This document shows, piece after piece, positions 50,105-57,669 of a DNA stretch of 64,000 nt. The translations under genes and the position numbers were made by a program. The notes under the pieces are model-generated. The model ran no database searches and was not told where the DNA came from. It saw only the letters and a program-made list of their open reading frames with translations. Source of the stretch: Opitutaceae bacterium (GTDB taxonomy: Bacteria > Verrucomicrobiota > Verrucomicrobiia > Opitutales > Opitutaceae); contig JAEUHC010000015.1 of NCBI GenBank assembly GCA_016794785.1, positions 389,996-453,995 on the forward strand. Direction: 5' to 3'. Numbering within the stretch: the stretch's first letter is position 1; each line of letters starts with the position of its first letter.

Positions 50105-50896
50105 ATGAGCAACTCATCCGGCTATCTCGCTTCACTCTTTAATCTCACCGGCAAAGTCGCGGTCGTCATCGGCGGCACGGGCGAACTCTGCGGCGCCATG
50201 GCCGAGGGTCTCGCGGGCGCAGGCGCCGAGGTCGTGCTGGTGGGGCGCAACGAGGAAAAGGCCAAGCCTCGTCTCGAGCGGATCGCTGCCGCCGGCGGCA
50301 AAGGGTATTTCGTGTCCGCCGAAGCGAGCGAGAAGGCCCCGCTCCAGCAACTGCTTGCCACCGTGCTCCAGCGCTCGGGACGTGTGGACATCGTCGTCAA
50401 TGGCGCCGGCACCAATTCCGCGACACCCTTCTTCGACATCGCCGAGGACGAGTTCGACCGGATCGTGAAGCTCAACTACAAGGGCGTGTTCCTCGGCTGC
50501 CAGATCTTCGGCAAGTATCTCGTCGATCGCGGCCAGGGTGGGTCGATCATCAACCTCGGCTCGATGTCGGGGATCGTGCCGTTATCGCGCGTGTTCACCT
50601 ATTCGGCGACGAAGGCCGCGGTGCATAATCTGTCGAAGAATCTCGCCCGGGAGTGGGCGCCGCACCGTGTGCGCGTCAATACGCTCGTGCCGGGCTTCTT
50701 CCCCGCGGAGCAGAATAAAAAGATTCTCTCCCCGGAGCGCGTGGCCTCCATCATGGGCCACACCCCGATGAAACGCTTCGGCGAGGCGCGCGAACTGATC
50801 GGCGCGACGCTGCTGCTGGCGAGCGACGGTGCGGGCGGCTTCATCACCGGCTCCGAAATCGTCGTCGATGGCGGCTATCATGCCATGACAATATAA
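50105..50896 (+). CDS. Short-chain dehydrogenase/reductase, sugar-acid type
   Basis: A 263-residue classical SDR. The nucleotide motif is GGTGELCGAM (TGxxxGxG variant), then VNGAGTNS (NNAG equivalent), LGSMSGIVP (catalytic Ser) and YSATKAAV (Tyr and Lys), with a C-terminal GSEIVVDGGYHAM. The N-terminal LFNLTGKVAVVIGGTG resembles fungal/bacterial mannonate (fructuronate) reductases, so a uronate or sugar-acid substrate is possible. The ATG at 50105 fixes the normal length. It is divergent from the MBL gene across about 100 bp. Confidence 0.9.
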   Translation: MSNSSGYLASLFNLTGKVAVVIGGTGELCGAMAEGLAGAGAEVVLVGRNEEKAKPRLERIAAAGGKGYFVSAEASEKAPLQQLLATVLQRSGRVDIVVNGAGTNSATPFFDIAEDEFDRIVKLNYKGVFLGCQIFGKYLVDRGQGGSIINLGSMSGIVPLSRVFTYSATKAAVHNLSKNLAREWAPHRVRVNTLVPGFFPAEQNKKILSPERVASIMGHTPMKRFGEARELIGATLLLASDGAGGFITGSEIVVDGGYHAMTI

Positions 50897-50978
50897 GTGG
50901 GTGTCGTGGCGCGGTGATCTGACGCGCCGATCGCCGCCGTCTTGCTATGCACATCGCGGAATGCCAATATGCGATTCT

Positions 50979-51335
50979 ATGGTCACAAATAAATTAAAAG
51001 AGCTGGAGGCCGCGCGGGCCAAGCTGGCGAACCTCGAGCAGTCCATTGCCGACGAAATGAAGAAGGAGCTCGCGGCACTGCCGGCGCAATATGGCTTCGC
51101 TTCTGTCGCGGAGTTTATCTCCGCGGTGAAGGCCGCCACGGCGGGCCGCCGCGGCCGCAAACCGGGCGCAAAGAACCGCCGCCGCCGCGCAGTCATCACC
51201 GATGATATGCGCCTGCAGGTGAAGAAGCTCCTCGAAGCTGGCAAGAGCGGCGCCGAGATCGCCAGGACGGTGAAGATCTCCGTGCCGAGCGTGCACAATA
51301 TCAAGAAGTCGCTCGGGCTCGTGAAGGCGAAGTAA
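50979..51335 (+). CDS. Small basic DNA-binding protein with AT-hook-like segment and HTH
   Basis: A 118-residue protein. An N-terminal coiled-coil-like helix (about 3-35, KLKELEAARAKLANLEQSI) resembles the dimerising part of H-NS-like proteins. A strongly basic stretch (about 62-76, GRRGRKPGAKNRRRR) contains an AT-hook-type GRKPG. A resolvase-type helix-turn-helix (about 88-115, AGKSGAEIARTVKISVPSVHNIKK) ends the protein. Likely a nucleoid-associated or regulatory factor; target unknown. The start at 50979 is preferred because the upstream extension is not coding-like. A strong terminator follows. Confidence 0.75.
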   Translation: MVTNKLKELEAARAKLANLEQSIADEMKKELAALPAQYGFASVAEFISAVKAATAGRRGRKPGAKNRRRRAVITDDMRLQVKKLLEAGKSGAEIARTVKISVPSVHNIKKSLGLVKAK

Positions 51336-51365
51336 GCGGGTCCGGCGAACAGGCCGTTGCCATTT

Positions 51366-51398
51366 CGCCCTCGCCGCGTGCGAGGGCGTTTTGTTTTT
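51366..51398 (+). terminator. Strong intrinsic terminator
   Basis: A perfect 9-bp stem CGCCCTCGC/GCGAGGGCG (51366-51374 with 51380-51388) around CGCGT runs straight into TTTTGTTTTT. It terminates the small DNA-binding protein gene and ends only 12 bases before the ATG of the class IV aminotransferase. Confidence 0.92.
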
Positions 51399-51410
51399 AT
51401 GTGACTCGAC

Positions 51411-52322
51411 ATGACCCCTTACATCCAGGCCAACACCAACGGCCGTCTCCACTCTGCGGCCGAGCCTTCCATCGCTCCGCTGGACCGAGGTTTTCTGTAT
51501 GGAGACGCGATCTATGAGGTGTGGCGCACGCACCTCGGCGTGATTTTCACTTGGGGTGAGCACTGGGCCCGGCTCGGTCGATCGGCCGCGTCCCTGCATA
51601 TGAATCTGCCTTGGACGGCGGAGGAAATGCTCGCTGAGGTCAGGCGGACGACCGCGGCCTATCGCGCGGTGACATCCTTTGCCGGAGAACTCTACATTCG
51701 CCTGCAAGTGTCGCGCGGCGGCGGCGCGATCGGGCTCGATATCGCGCTCGCGGATCGGCCGACGTTCGTCCTCCTCGTGCAGCCCTGCCCGGAAAATTCC
51801 GCGGCGGTGGTGCGCGACGGGCTCCGGCTGGCGGTTGCGACGGGCCTGCGCCGCAATCCTATCGAGAGCCTCGATCCCGCGTGGAAGACGGGCAACTACC
51901 TCAACAATCTGCTCGGCCTGCGCGAAGCCCGGGCCCGCGGGGCGGACGAGGTGCTGATGCTGAACCTGCGCGGCGAGATCACGGAGGCCTCGACATCGAA
52001 TATCGCCTTTGTCCGGGGCGAGGAAATCATCACGCCTCCGGTTGGGGCGGGCATCCTCGAGGGTATCACGCGCGCGGTGGTGCTGAAGATCATTGCCCCA
52101 AGTGCCGGCGTGACCGTGCGGGAGGCCGCTATTCGCCCGGAGGATCTGGGGGCCATGAGCGAGTGCTTCGTGCTCTCGACGACCAAAAATATCGCCCCGG
52201 TCGGAGCCATCGACGGCCGGAATTTCAAGGTCGGTCCGGGCACGGTGACGGCGCGGTTGCAGGCTGCGTTTGACGCGCATGTGCGTGCGGCCGCCGCGGC
52301 GCGCGCGGAACTGCGCGTGTAG
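51411..52322 (+). CDS. PLP-dependent class IV aminotransferase (D-amino acid/branched-chain type)
   Basis: A 303-residue fold-type IV enzyme. It has DRGFLYGDAIYEVWR near the N-terminus, the PLP lysine K159 in DPAWKTGNYLNNLLG, the glutamate in GEITEASTSNIAFV, and the phosphate-binding GILEGITRAVVL. The family includes branched-chain aminotransferase, D-alanine aminotransferase and aminodeoxychorismate lyase; the specificity residues do not let me choose. Its stop directly abuts the stop of the convergent MoeB-like gene. The start lies just after an intrinsic terminator, so transcription must be read-through or begin within the hairpin. Confidence 0.88.
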   Translation: MTPYIQANTNGRLHSAAEPSIAPLDRGFLYGDAIYEVWRTHLGVIFTWGEHWARLGRSAASLHMNLPWTAEEMLAEVRRTTAAYRAVTSFAGELYIRLQVSRGGGAIGLDIALADRPTFVLLVQPCPENSAAVVRDGLRLAVATGLRRNPIESLDPAWKTGNYLNNLLGLREARARGADEVLMLNLRGEITEASTSNIAFVRGEEIITPPVGAGILEGITRAVVLKIIAPSAGVTVREAAIRPEDLGAMSECFVLSTTKNIAPVGAIDGRNFKVGPGTVTARLQAAFDAHVRAAAAARAELRV

Positions 52323-53492
52323 TCAGTAGCGCTGGAGGCTCGGATCGATTTCCGCAGCCCAGGCGTCGATGCCGCCGGCGATGTTGGTAACGGCGGCCAG
52401 CCCTTGGGCGCGGAGGAATTCCGTCACGCGCCGACTCCGGCCGCCATGGTGGCACATGATGAGCAGATGCTCGTCACGCGGCAGGTCGCGCAGGCGCTCG
52501 GGGATCTGCCGCATGGGGATGGCCTCGGCGCCTTTCACGCTGGCGATTTCCAGTTCGTAGGGTTCTCGGACGTCGATGAGCATCACGCCGCAGGGCGATT
52601 CATCGAGGAGGCGTTTGGCTTCGGTGACGGAGATTTCGAGCGGGTGTTCTTGGTCGGGCATGGTGGAGGCGGGGACGCAGGTGATGGAGGCGTAGCGCTG
52701 CGCATCGAGAGCGCGGATGACGGGTGCTTCGCCACAAAGCGGGCAGTGCGGATCGCGCGGCAGCGTGAGGGTGCGGAACGATTGCGTCAGTGCGTCGTAG
52801 GTGAGCAGGCGGCCACGCAACGTTTCGCCCACGCCTGTGATCAGTTTGATTGCCTCGAGGGCTTGGAGGCTGCCGATGACGCCGCAGAGCGCGCCGAGCA
52901 CACCGGCCTCGCCGCAGCCGGGCACGGAGCCCGGCGCGGGTGGTTCGGGGAAAAGGCAGCGGTAGCAAGGCCCGCCGCGTGCCGGATCGAGCACGGTGAC
53001 CTGGCCCTCGAATTTGAAAACGCTCCCGTGCACGAGCGGCTTGCCGGCGAAAAACGCCGCGTCGTTGTTCAAGTAGCGCGAGCCGAAGTTGTCGGTCCCA
53101 TCGACGATCACGTCGTAGCCGCCGAAGATGGCGACGGCGTTCTCCGCGCTAATGCCCTCGGCGTGAGTCATGACATCGATAAACGGGTTCGTGGCGCGAA
53201 GGCGCTGCGCGGCGGACTCCACCTTGGGCTGCCCGACGGCGTCGTCGTTGTGCAGGAGCTGGCGTTGCAGGTTGTGCGGCTCGACGCGGTCGAGATCGGC
53301 TATGCCGAGCGTGCCCACGCCGGCGGCGGCGAGATAGAGTGCGGCCGGGCTGCCGAGCCCGCCCGCGCCGATCACCAGGACGCGCGCGGCGGCGAGCTTC
53401 CGCTGGCCTTCGACACCGAACTGTTCGAGCAAGATGTGCCGGCTGTAGCGCGCGAGTTCGGCGGGCGAGAGGACGGGCAGGGCGGCGGACAT
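52323..53492 (-). CDS. ThiF/MoeB-type adenylyltransferase with rhodanese domain
   Basis: A 389-residue fusion. The E1-like domain (about 10-250) has ARYSRHILLEQFG, the ATP motif GAGGLGSPAALYL, DGTDNF, and zinc cysteine pairs CYRC and CPLC. A C-terminal rhodanese domain (about 285-389) follows, with the active-site loop MCHHGGRSRRV, whose Cys can carry persulfide sulfur. Such MoeZ/MoeB-rhodanese fusions adenylate and thiocarboxylate MoaD- or ThiS-type sulfur carriers for molybdopterin, thiamine or thiolated products. No carrier gene is nearby. The start is the ATG at 53492 (MSAALPVLSPAEL). It is divergent from ruvX. Confidence 0.92.
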   Translation of the reverse strand: MSAALPVLSPAELARYSRHILLEQFGVEGQRKLAAARVLVIGAGGLGSPAALYLAAAGVGTLGIADLDRVEPHNLQRQLLHNDDAVGQPKVESAAQRLRATNPFIDVMTHAEGISAENAVAIFGGYDVIVDGTDNFGSRYLNNDAAFFAGKPLVHGSVFKFEGQVTVLDPARGGPCYRCLFPEPPAPGSVPGCGEAGVLGALCGVIGSLQALEAIKLITGVGETLRGRLLTYDALTQSFRTLTLPRDPHCPLCGEAPVIRALDAQRYASITCVPASTMPDQEHPLEISVTEAKRLLDESPCGVMLIDVREPYELEIASVKGAEAIPMRQIPERLRDLPRDEHLLIMCHHGGRSRRVTEFLRAQGLAAVTNIAGGIDAWAAEIDPSLQRY

Positions 53493-53524
53493 CGGGGCGA
53501 AAGAGAGCCGGAAGCGTCCCCGCC

Positions 53525-53539
53525 GCAATTGGAAATTGC
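53525..53539. promoter_or_regulatory. Short inverted repeat between MoeB-like gene and ruvX
   Basis: GCAATT (53525-53530) and AATTGC (53534-53539) are perfect inverted copies around GGA, in the middle of the 78-bp divergent gap. It is an AT-rich island in GC-rich DNA, so it may be an operator or part of a promoter. Weak evidence. Confidence 0.25.
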
Positions 53540-53570
53540 CCCGTCGCGCGCGGCCCGCCCGTATTGGCCG

Positions 53571-54014
53571 ATGCGTTGTCTAGGAATCGATCAGGGCACC
53601 CGCCGCATCGGGCTCAGCTACGGCGACGAGATTGGCGTCGCGACGCCGCTGCCTGCGCTCATCGACGCCGATCCCGACAAGCGCTGGGCGGGCTTGCGTG
53701 CACTCATCACGCAACGCCGCATCACGGACCTCGTGATCGGCTACCCGCTTAACATGGACGACACCGTGGGGCCCAAGGCCAAGGAAGCGGAGGCGCTCGC
53801 CGCGCGCCTGCGCGCCGAGACCGGCTTGCCTGTGCACCTCATCGACGAGCGGCTCACCAGCCACGAAGCCGAGTCCACGATGACCAAAACGCAGCGGCGC
53901 GACATGCGCGCGAGCGGCATCATCGACTCGCGCGCGGCCACGCTGATTTTGCAGGACTACCTCAACCAGAAGGTGCCGCTGGTGGCGCCTCCCGATGAAG
54001 AGGAGCCGGCATGA
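53571..54014 (+). CDS. ruvX: RuvX/YqgF-type pre-16S rRNA nuclease
   Basis: A 147-residue RNase-H-like protein of family length. It opens MRCLGIDQGTRRIGLSYGD, with the first catalytic Asp, then GYPLNMD, DERLTSHEAE (catalytic Glu) and IDSRAATLILQDYL (last Asp). YqgF/RuvX processes the 5' end of 16S rRNA and was earlier proposed as a Holliday-junction resolvase. It heads an operon: truA overlaps by 4 bp (ATGA), then comF, accD and folC follow at short spacing. The C-terminal acidic tail (PPDEEEPA) is extra. Confidence 0.92.
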   Translation: MRCLGIDQGTRRIGLSYGDEIGVATPLPALIDADPDKRWAGLRALITQRRITDLVIGYPLNMDDTVGPKAKEAEALAARLRAETGLPVHLIDERLTSHEAESTMTKTQRRDMRASGIIDSRAATLILQDYLNQKVPLVAPPDEEEPA

Positions 54015-54751
54015 AGGTGCGCCGCTGGAAATGCACCTGCGCCTATGACGGGTCGGCGTTCATCGGCTGGCAAAGCCAGGACGAGAAGCGCGGCGTGCAG
54101 GACATCGTCGAGGCCCGCCTGGCCGAGATTTTCGGCGAACTGGTGCGCACCCACGCAAGCGGGCGCACCGATGCGGGCGTGCATGCGCGCGCGCAGGTCT
54201 TCCATTTCGACGCCGCGTGGCGGCACGCCCCGGACAAGCTCCTGGCGGCCCTGCGCTCGCGCATCCCGGCGCAGCTGCAAATCATCTCGCTGCGTCCGGT
54301 ATCGGAGAAATTTCACGCACGGTTCAGCGCGAAGCGGAAACGCTACGACTATTTCGTGCACCTCGGCGACGCGGACCCCTTCACGCGGCCGTATTGCTGG
54401 CCGGTGCTTCACCCGCTTGACCTCGACGCCATGCGGGCGGCGGCGGCGGTGCTGCGCGGGCGGCACGATTTCCGCGCGTTCACCGCGCTCAACGGCCCGC
54501 CGCGCGAGAACACCGTGCGCGAGATCACTCGGCTCGACGTGGTGCGCTCCGGCCGGCGCATCCGCATCACCGCCGAGGCGCCTGGCTTTCTCTACAAGAT
54601 GGTCCGCAGCCTCGCCGGCGCGATCGTCGCCGCAGGACTGGGCAAGGTCACGCCGGACCAGCTGCGCACGATTCTCGAATCGCAGCAGCGCGTGCCGGCC
54701 GTGCTGACCGCGCCGCCGCAAGGGTTGTTTCTCACGAAGGTTTTTTATTGA
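54011..54751 (+). CDS. truA: tRNA pseudouridine(38-40) synthase TruA
   Basis: A 246-residue protein of normal TruA length. It has YDGSAFIGWQSQ, the catalytic Asp in ASGRTDAGVHARAQV, KRYDYFVHLGD, GRHDFRAFT, and FLYKMVRSLAGAIVAAG. It converts uridines 38-40 of the tRNA anticodon arm to pseudouridine. It overlaps ruvX by 4 bp, and the comF gene starts 4 bp after its stop. Confidence 0.95.
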   Translation: MKVRRWKCTCAYDGSAFIGWQSQDEKRGVQDIVEARLAEIFGELVRTHASGRTDAGVHARAQVFHFDAAWRHAPDKLLAALRSRIPAQLQIISLRPVSEKFHARFSAKRKRYDYFVHLGDADPFTRPYCWPVLHPLDLDAMRAAAAVLRGRHDFRAFTALNGPPRENTVREITRLDVVRSGRRIRITAEAPGFLYKMVRSLAGAIVAAGLGKVTPDQLRTILESQQRVPAVLTAPPQGLFLTKVFY

Positions 54752-54755
54752 ACCC

Positions 54756-55502
54756 ATGATCTCACGCCTGCGGCAAGTGGCGCGCGGACTGGCGGAGACG
54801 GTGTTTCCGCCTTCGTGCGTGTCATGCCGCGGTCTGGTTGAGTCCGACGGTTCGGAAGGGGCGCTGCGCCACGTCTGCGCCCGCTGCGCTGTCCAGATCG
54901 ATTATGTGCGCGCCCCGCATTGCGCGACCTGCGGGCATCCGTTCTACGGCGAGGTCGAGGGCGCGCATCTGTGTGTGAAGTGCGAGGGCCTGGAGCCGGC
55001 CTACCGCGAGGGCCGCACGGCGGTGTTGTTCAAGGGTGCGGCGCGCGCCCTCGTGATTGAGCTCAAGTATCACCGCGGCCTGCATGTGCTGCACGATATG
55101 CGCGAGATCCTGCGCCGGAGCCAGTCCGTGCTCGATCTCGTGCGCGGGTCCGTGATCGTGCCGGTGCCGTTGCACGCCGTGCGGCTGCGCCACCGCGGCT
55201 ACAATCAATCGCAGCTGCTCGCCGAGGAGGTGGCTGCCCTCGCCGGCGGCGGCACCCGCGTCGAGCCGCTCCTGCGCCGCGTGGTCGACACCCGCACGCA
55301 GACGGCGTTCGACCGCCGCACGCGCATGGCCAACCTGAAAAATGCCTTTGCACTCGCCGAGGGCGCGAACCTTACTCCCGGCCAGCATTACACCCTCCTT
55401 GATGACGTCTTCACCACCGGTTCCACGCTCAACAGCTGCGCGCTCACGCTGCGCCGCGCCGGCGCGCTGAACCTCGACGTCGTCACCTTCGGCCACGGCT
55501 GA
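54756..55502 (+). CDS. ComF-family phosphoribosyltransferase-like protein
   Basis: A 248-residue protein with an N-terminal double zinc finger (CVSC, CARC, CATCGHPFYG, CVKC) and a C-terminal PRTase-type fold. The fold has VPVPLHAVRLRHRGYNQSQLLAEEV and the PRPP loop LLDDVFTTGSTLNSC. ComF is needed for DNA uptake in naturally competent bacteria, but it is also widely kept in non-competent ones, where its role is unclear. It lies between truA (4 bp upstream) and accD (6 bp downstream). Confidence 0.92.
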   Translation: MISRLRQVARGLAETVFPPSCVSCRGLVESDGSEGALRHVCARCAVQIDYVRAPHCATCGHPFYGEVEGAHLCVKCEGLEPAYREGRTAVLFKGAARALVIELKYHRGLHVLHDMREILRRSQSVLDLVRGSVIVPVPLHAVRLRHRGYNQSQLLAEEVAALAGGGTRVEPLLRRVVDTRTQTAFDRRTRMANLKNAFALAEGANLTPGQHYTLLDDVFTTGSTLNSCALTLRRAGALNLDVVTFGHG

Positions 55503-55508
55503 TTCGCC

Positions 55509-56387
55509 ATGCATTTCGACAAACCGACCTACACGGTCCGACGCTCCCGCAAAAAGGACATCCCCAAGGGCCTTTACACCAAGGACCCGACCACCGGGGA
55601 CATCGTCTTCAACAAGGAGGCCGAGGACAACCAGATGGTCGCGCCCAAGAGCGGCCACCATTTCCCCATCGGCGCCCGGGCGCGCATCGCGAAGCTCTTC
55701 GACGAAGGGACATTCGTCGAAGCCGATGCCGGCGTGAAGTCGAGCGATCCCCTGAAGTTTGTCGATTCGCAGCCCTATCCCGATCGCATCAAGCGCTATG
55801 AGAAGGACAGCGGTCTGCCCGAGGCCGTCATCTGCGGCACGGGAAAGATCCTGGGTCTCGAAGTGTCCGTCGCGGTGATGGATTTCCGCTTCTGCGGCGG
55901 CGCGATGGGCGCGGCGGCGGGCGAGAAGATTACCCGTGCGATCGAGACGGCGTTGGAGCGCCGCATCCCGTGCATCATTTTCAGCGCCTCCGGCGGCGCG
56001 CGCATGCAGGAGGGCATCTACTCGCTCATGCAGATGGCCAAGACGAGCGCCGCGCTCGGCCGCCTCGGGCAGGCGAGCTTGCCGTTCATCTCGGTGCTCA
56101 CGCATCCGACGATGGGTGGCGTGACCGCCAGTTTCGCCACGCTGGGCGACGTGATTCTCGCCGAGCCGGGCGCGCTTGTGGGCTTCGCCGGGGCTCGCGT
56201 CATCAAGGACACGACCAAGCAGACGCTGCCCGCGGGTTTCCAGACAGCGGAGTTCCTCCTCAAGCACGGCCTCATCGATCAGATCGTGAGCCGGCTTGAG
56301 TTGCGCGAGCGCCTGCACGACCTGCTGTCGGCCTTGCATCTGCGGAAGAAGTCGCCCGCGCCCGCGGCGCCGGTCGTGTCGGCCTGA
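55509..56387 (+). CDS. accD: Acetyl-CoA carboxylase carboxyltransferase beta subunit, without zinc cysteines
   Basis: A 292-residue AccD with a normal carboxyltransferase core: CGGAMGAAAGEKITRAIE, SASGGARMQEG, HPTMGGVTASFA, EPGALVGFAGARVI. The N-terminal zinc ribbon is degenerate. Where AccD usually has TKCxxCG and VCPKCGHH, this protein reads TKDPTTG and VAPKSGHH, so all four cysteines are replaced (Asp/Thr and Ala/Ser). The surrounding ribbon sequence is kept, which argues for loss of zinc rather than loss of the domain. It makes malonyl-CoA for fatty acid synthesis with AccA/B/C encoded elsewhere. It is in the ruvX-folC operon. Confidence 0.93.
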   Translation: MHFDKPTYTVRRSRKKDIPKGLYTKDPTTGDIVFNKEAEDNQMVAPKSGHHFPIGARARIAKLFDEGTFVEADAGVKSSDPLKFVDSQPYPDRIKRYEKDSGLPEAVICGTGKILGLEVSVAVMDFRFCGGAMGAAAGEKITRAIETALERRIPCIIFSASGGARMQEGIYSLMQMAKTSAALGRLGQASLPFISVLTHPTMGGVTASFATLGDVILAEPGALVGFAGARVIKDTTKQTLPAGFQTAEFLLKHGLIDQIVSRLELRERLHDLLSALHLRKKSPAPAAPVVSA

Positions 56388-56397
56388 TTCCTCCGCC

Positions 56398-57663
56398 ATG
56401 CCTGCGCACGGGCCGGCCGGCTTCGCGGCGGTGACCGAGTGGCTCTTTGCCCAGAAGCCGCACGGGGCCCGGTTCGGCGTCGATCGCATGGCCGCGCTCG
56501 CCGCCGCGATCGGTCATCCGGAACGCGCCGTGCCGTGCCTGCACGTCGCGGGCACCAACGGCAAGGGTTCCGTCGCCGCCATGCTCGATGCCATCCTCCA
56601 CGCCGCGGGCTGGCGCACCGGGCTTTTCACCTCGCCGCACCTCGTGCAGCTGGGCGAGCGCGTGCAGGTGGATCGCACGCCGCTCACGCCGCAGGAGATC
56701 CTGGATTACGTCGCGGAGCTGCGCCCGATCGCGGCACGCCTCGCCGAGTCTGACGCCGGGACCCAGCCGAGCTTTTTCGAATACCTCACGGCGATGGCGT
56801 TTCTGCAATTTGCGCGGAAGCGTTGCGACATCTCCGTGATCGAAGTGGGACTGGGCGGCCGGCTCGACGCCACCAACATCGTCACTCCCGAGGTCGCCGT
56901 CATCACCTCCCTCGCCATGGATCATTGCGAGATCCTCGGCGAAACCCTCGAAAAGATCGCCGCGGAGAAGGCGGGGATCATCAAGTCCGGGCGTCCGGTC
57001 GTCGTCGGCCGCGTGCCGCCGTCCGCCGGGGCGGAAATCCAGCGCATCGCCGCGCAAAGGGGCGCACGGGTCATTTCAGTCACGCAGGAGTTCGGCGACG
57101 AGCTTGAGCGCTACCCGCACACGAACTTGGAGGGCGACTATCAGCGTTGGAATGCCGCGACCGCCACGCTGGCCGCCCAGGCGCTCGCGCCCCGCTGGAA
57201 GATCACCGGGGCGGCGATCGCGCGCGGGCTCGCGCATGTGGACTGGCCGGGCCGCTGGCAGCGGGTGGCGATCGGCGGGCGCCTGGCCATCCTCGATGCG
57301 TCGCACAACCCGGAGGGCGCGCAGGTGCTCGACTCGAACCTGGCGCACCTAGTCGCCGAAACGGGCCGAGCGCCCGTTGTGATCACGGGGGTGCTCGGCA
57401 CGGCGCGCGCCCGGCCGCTCATCGAGGTCATCGCCCGCCACGCGCGGGAGATTCACTTTGTGGTGCCGCAGCAGCCGCGCGCGTGCACCCACGACGAGCT
57501 GATTGCGCTGCTGCCCGCCGCCTACCGCGGGGGCGTGGTGCGCGCGGAGGTGGCGGGGCTCTTTCCCGATCGCGACCGCTGCATGGCGGGAGGGCCGGAG
57601 GATGTGATTGTCGTGACCGGTTCGATTTACCTGCTCGGCGAGGTCATGGCCCGCCTGGAGTAG
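56398..57663 (+). CDS. folC: Folylpolyglutamate/dihydrofolate synthase
   Basis: A 421-residue Mur-ligase-family enzyme. The P-loop is GTNGKGSVAAML, then FTSPHLVQLGERVQV, EVGLGGRLDATNI, ITSLAMDHCEILG, and the C-terminal-domain motif ILDASHNPEG. It adds glutamate to dihydropteroate and folates. The ATG at 56398 gives the usual start (FAAVTEWLFAQKPHGARFG). accD and folC are neighbours in many bacteria, as here. The gene ends the plus-strand operon, 6 bp from the convergent large gene, with no room for a separate terminator. Confidence 0.94.
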   Translation: MPAHGPAGFAAVTEWLFAQKPHGARFGVDRMAALAAAIGHPERAVPCLHVAGTNGKGSVAAMLDAILHAAGWRTGLFTSPHLVQLGERVQVDRTPLTPQEILDYVAELRPIAARLAESDAGTQPSFFEYLTAMAFLQFARKRCDISVIEVGLGGRLDATNIVTPEVAVITSLAMDHCEILGETLEKIAAEKAGIIKSGRPVVVGRVPPSAGAEIQRIAAQRGARVISVTQEFGDELERYPHTNLEGDYQRWNAATATLAAQALAPRWKITGAAIARGLAHVDWPGRWQRVAIGGRLAILDASHNPEGAQVLDSNLAHLVAETGRAPVVITGVLGTARARPLIEVIARHAREIHFVVPQQPRACTHDELIALLPAAYRGGVVRAEVAGLFPDRDRCMAGGPEDVIVVTGSIYLLGEVMARLE

Positions 57664-57669
57664 CCGGGA

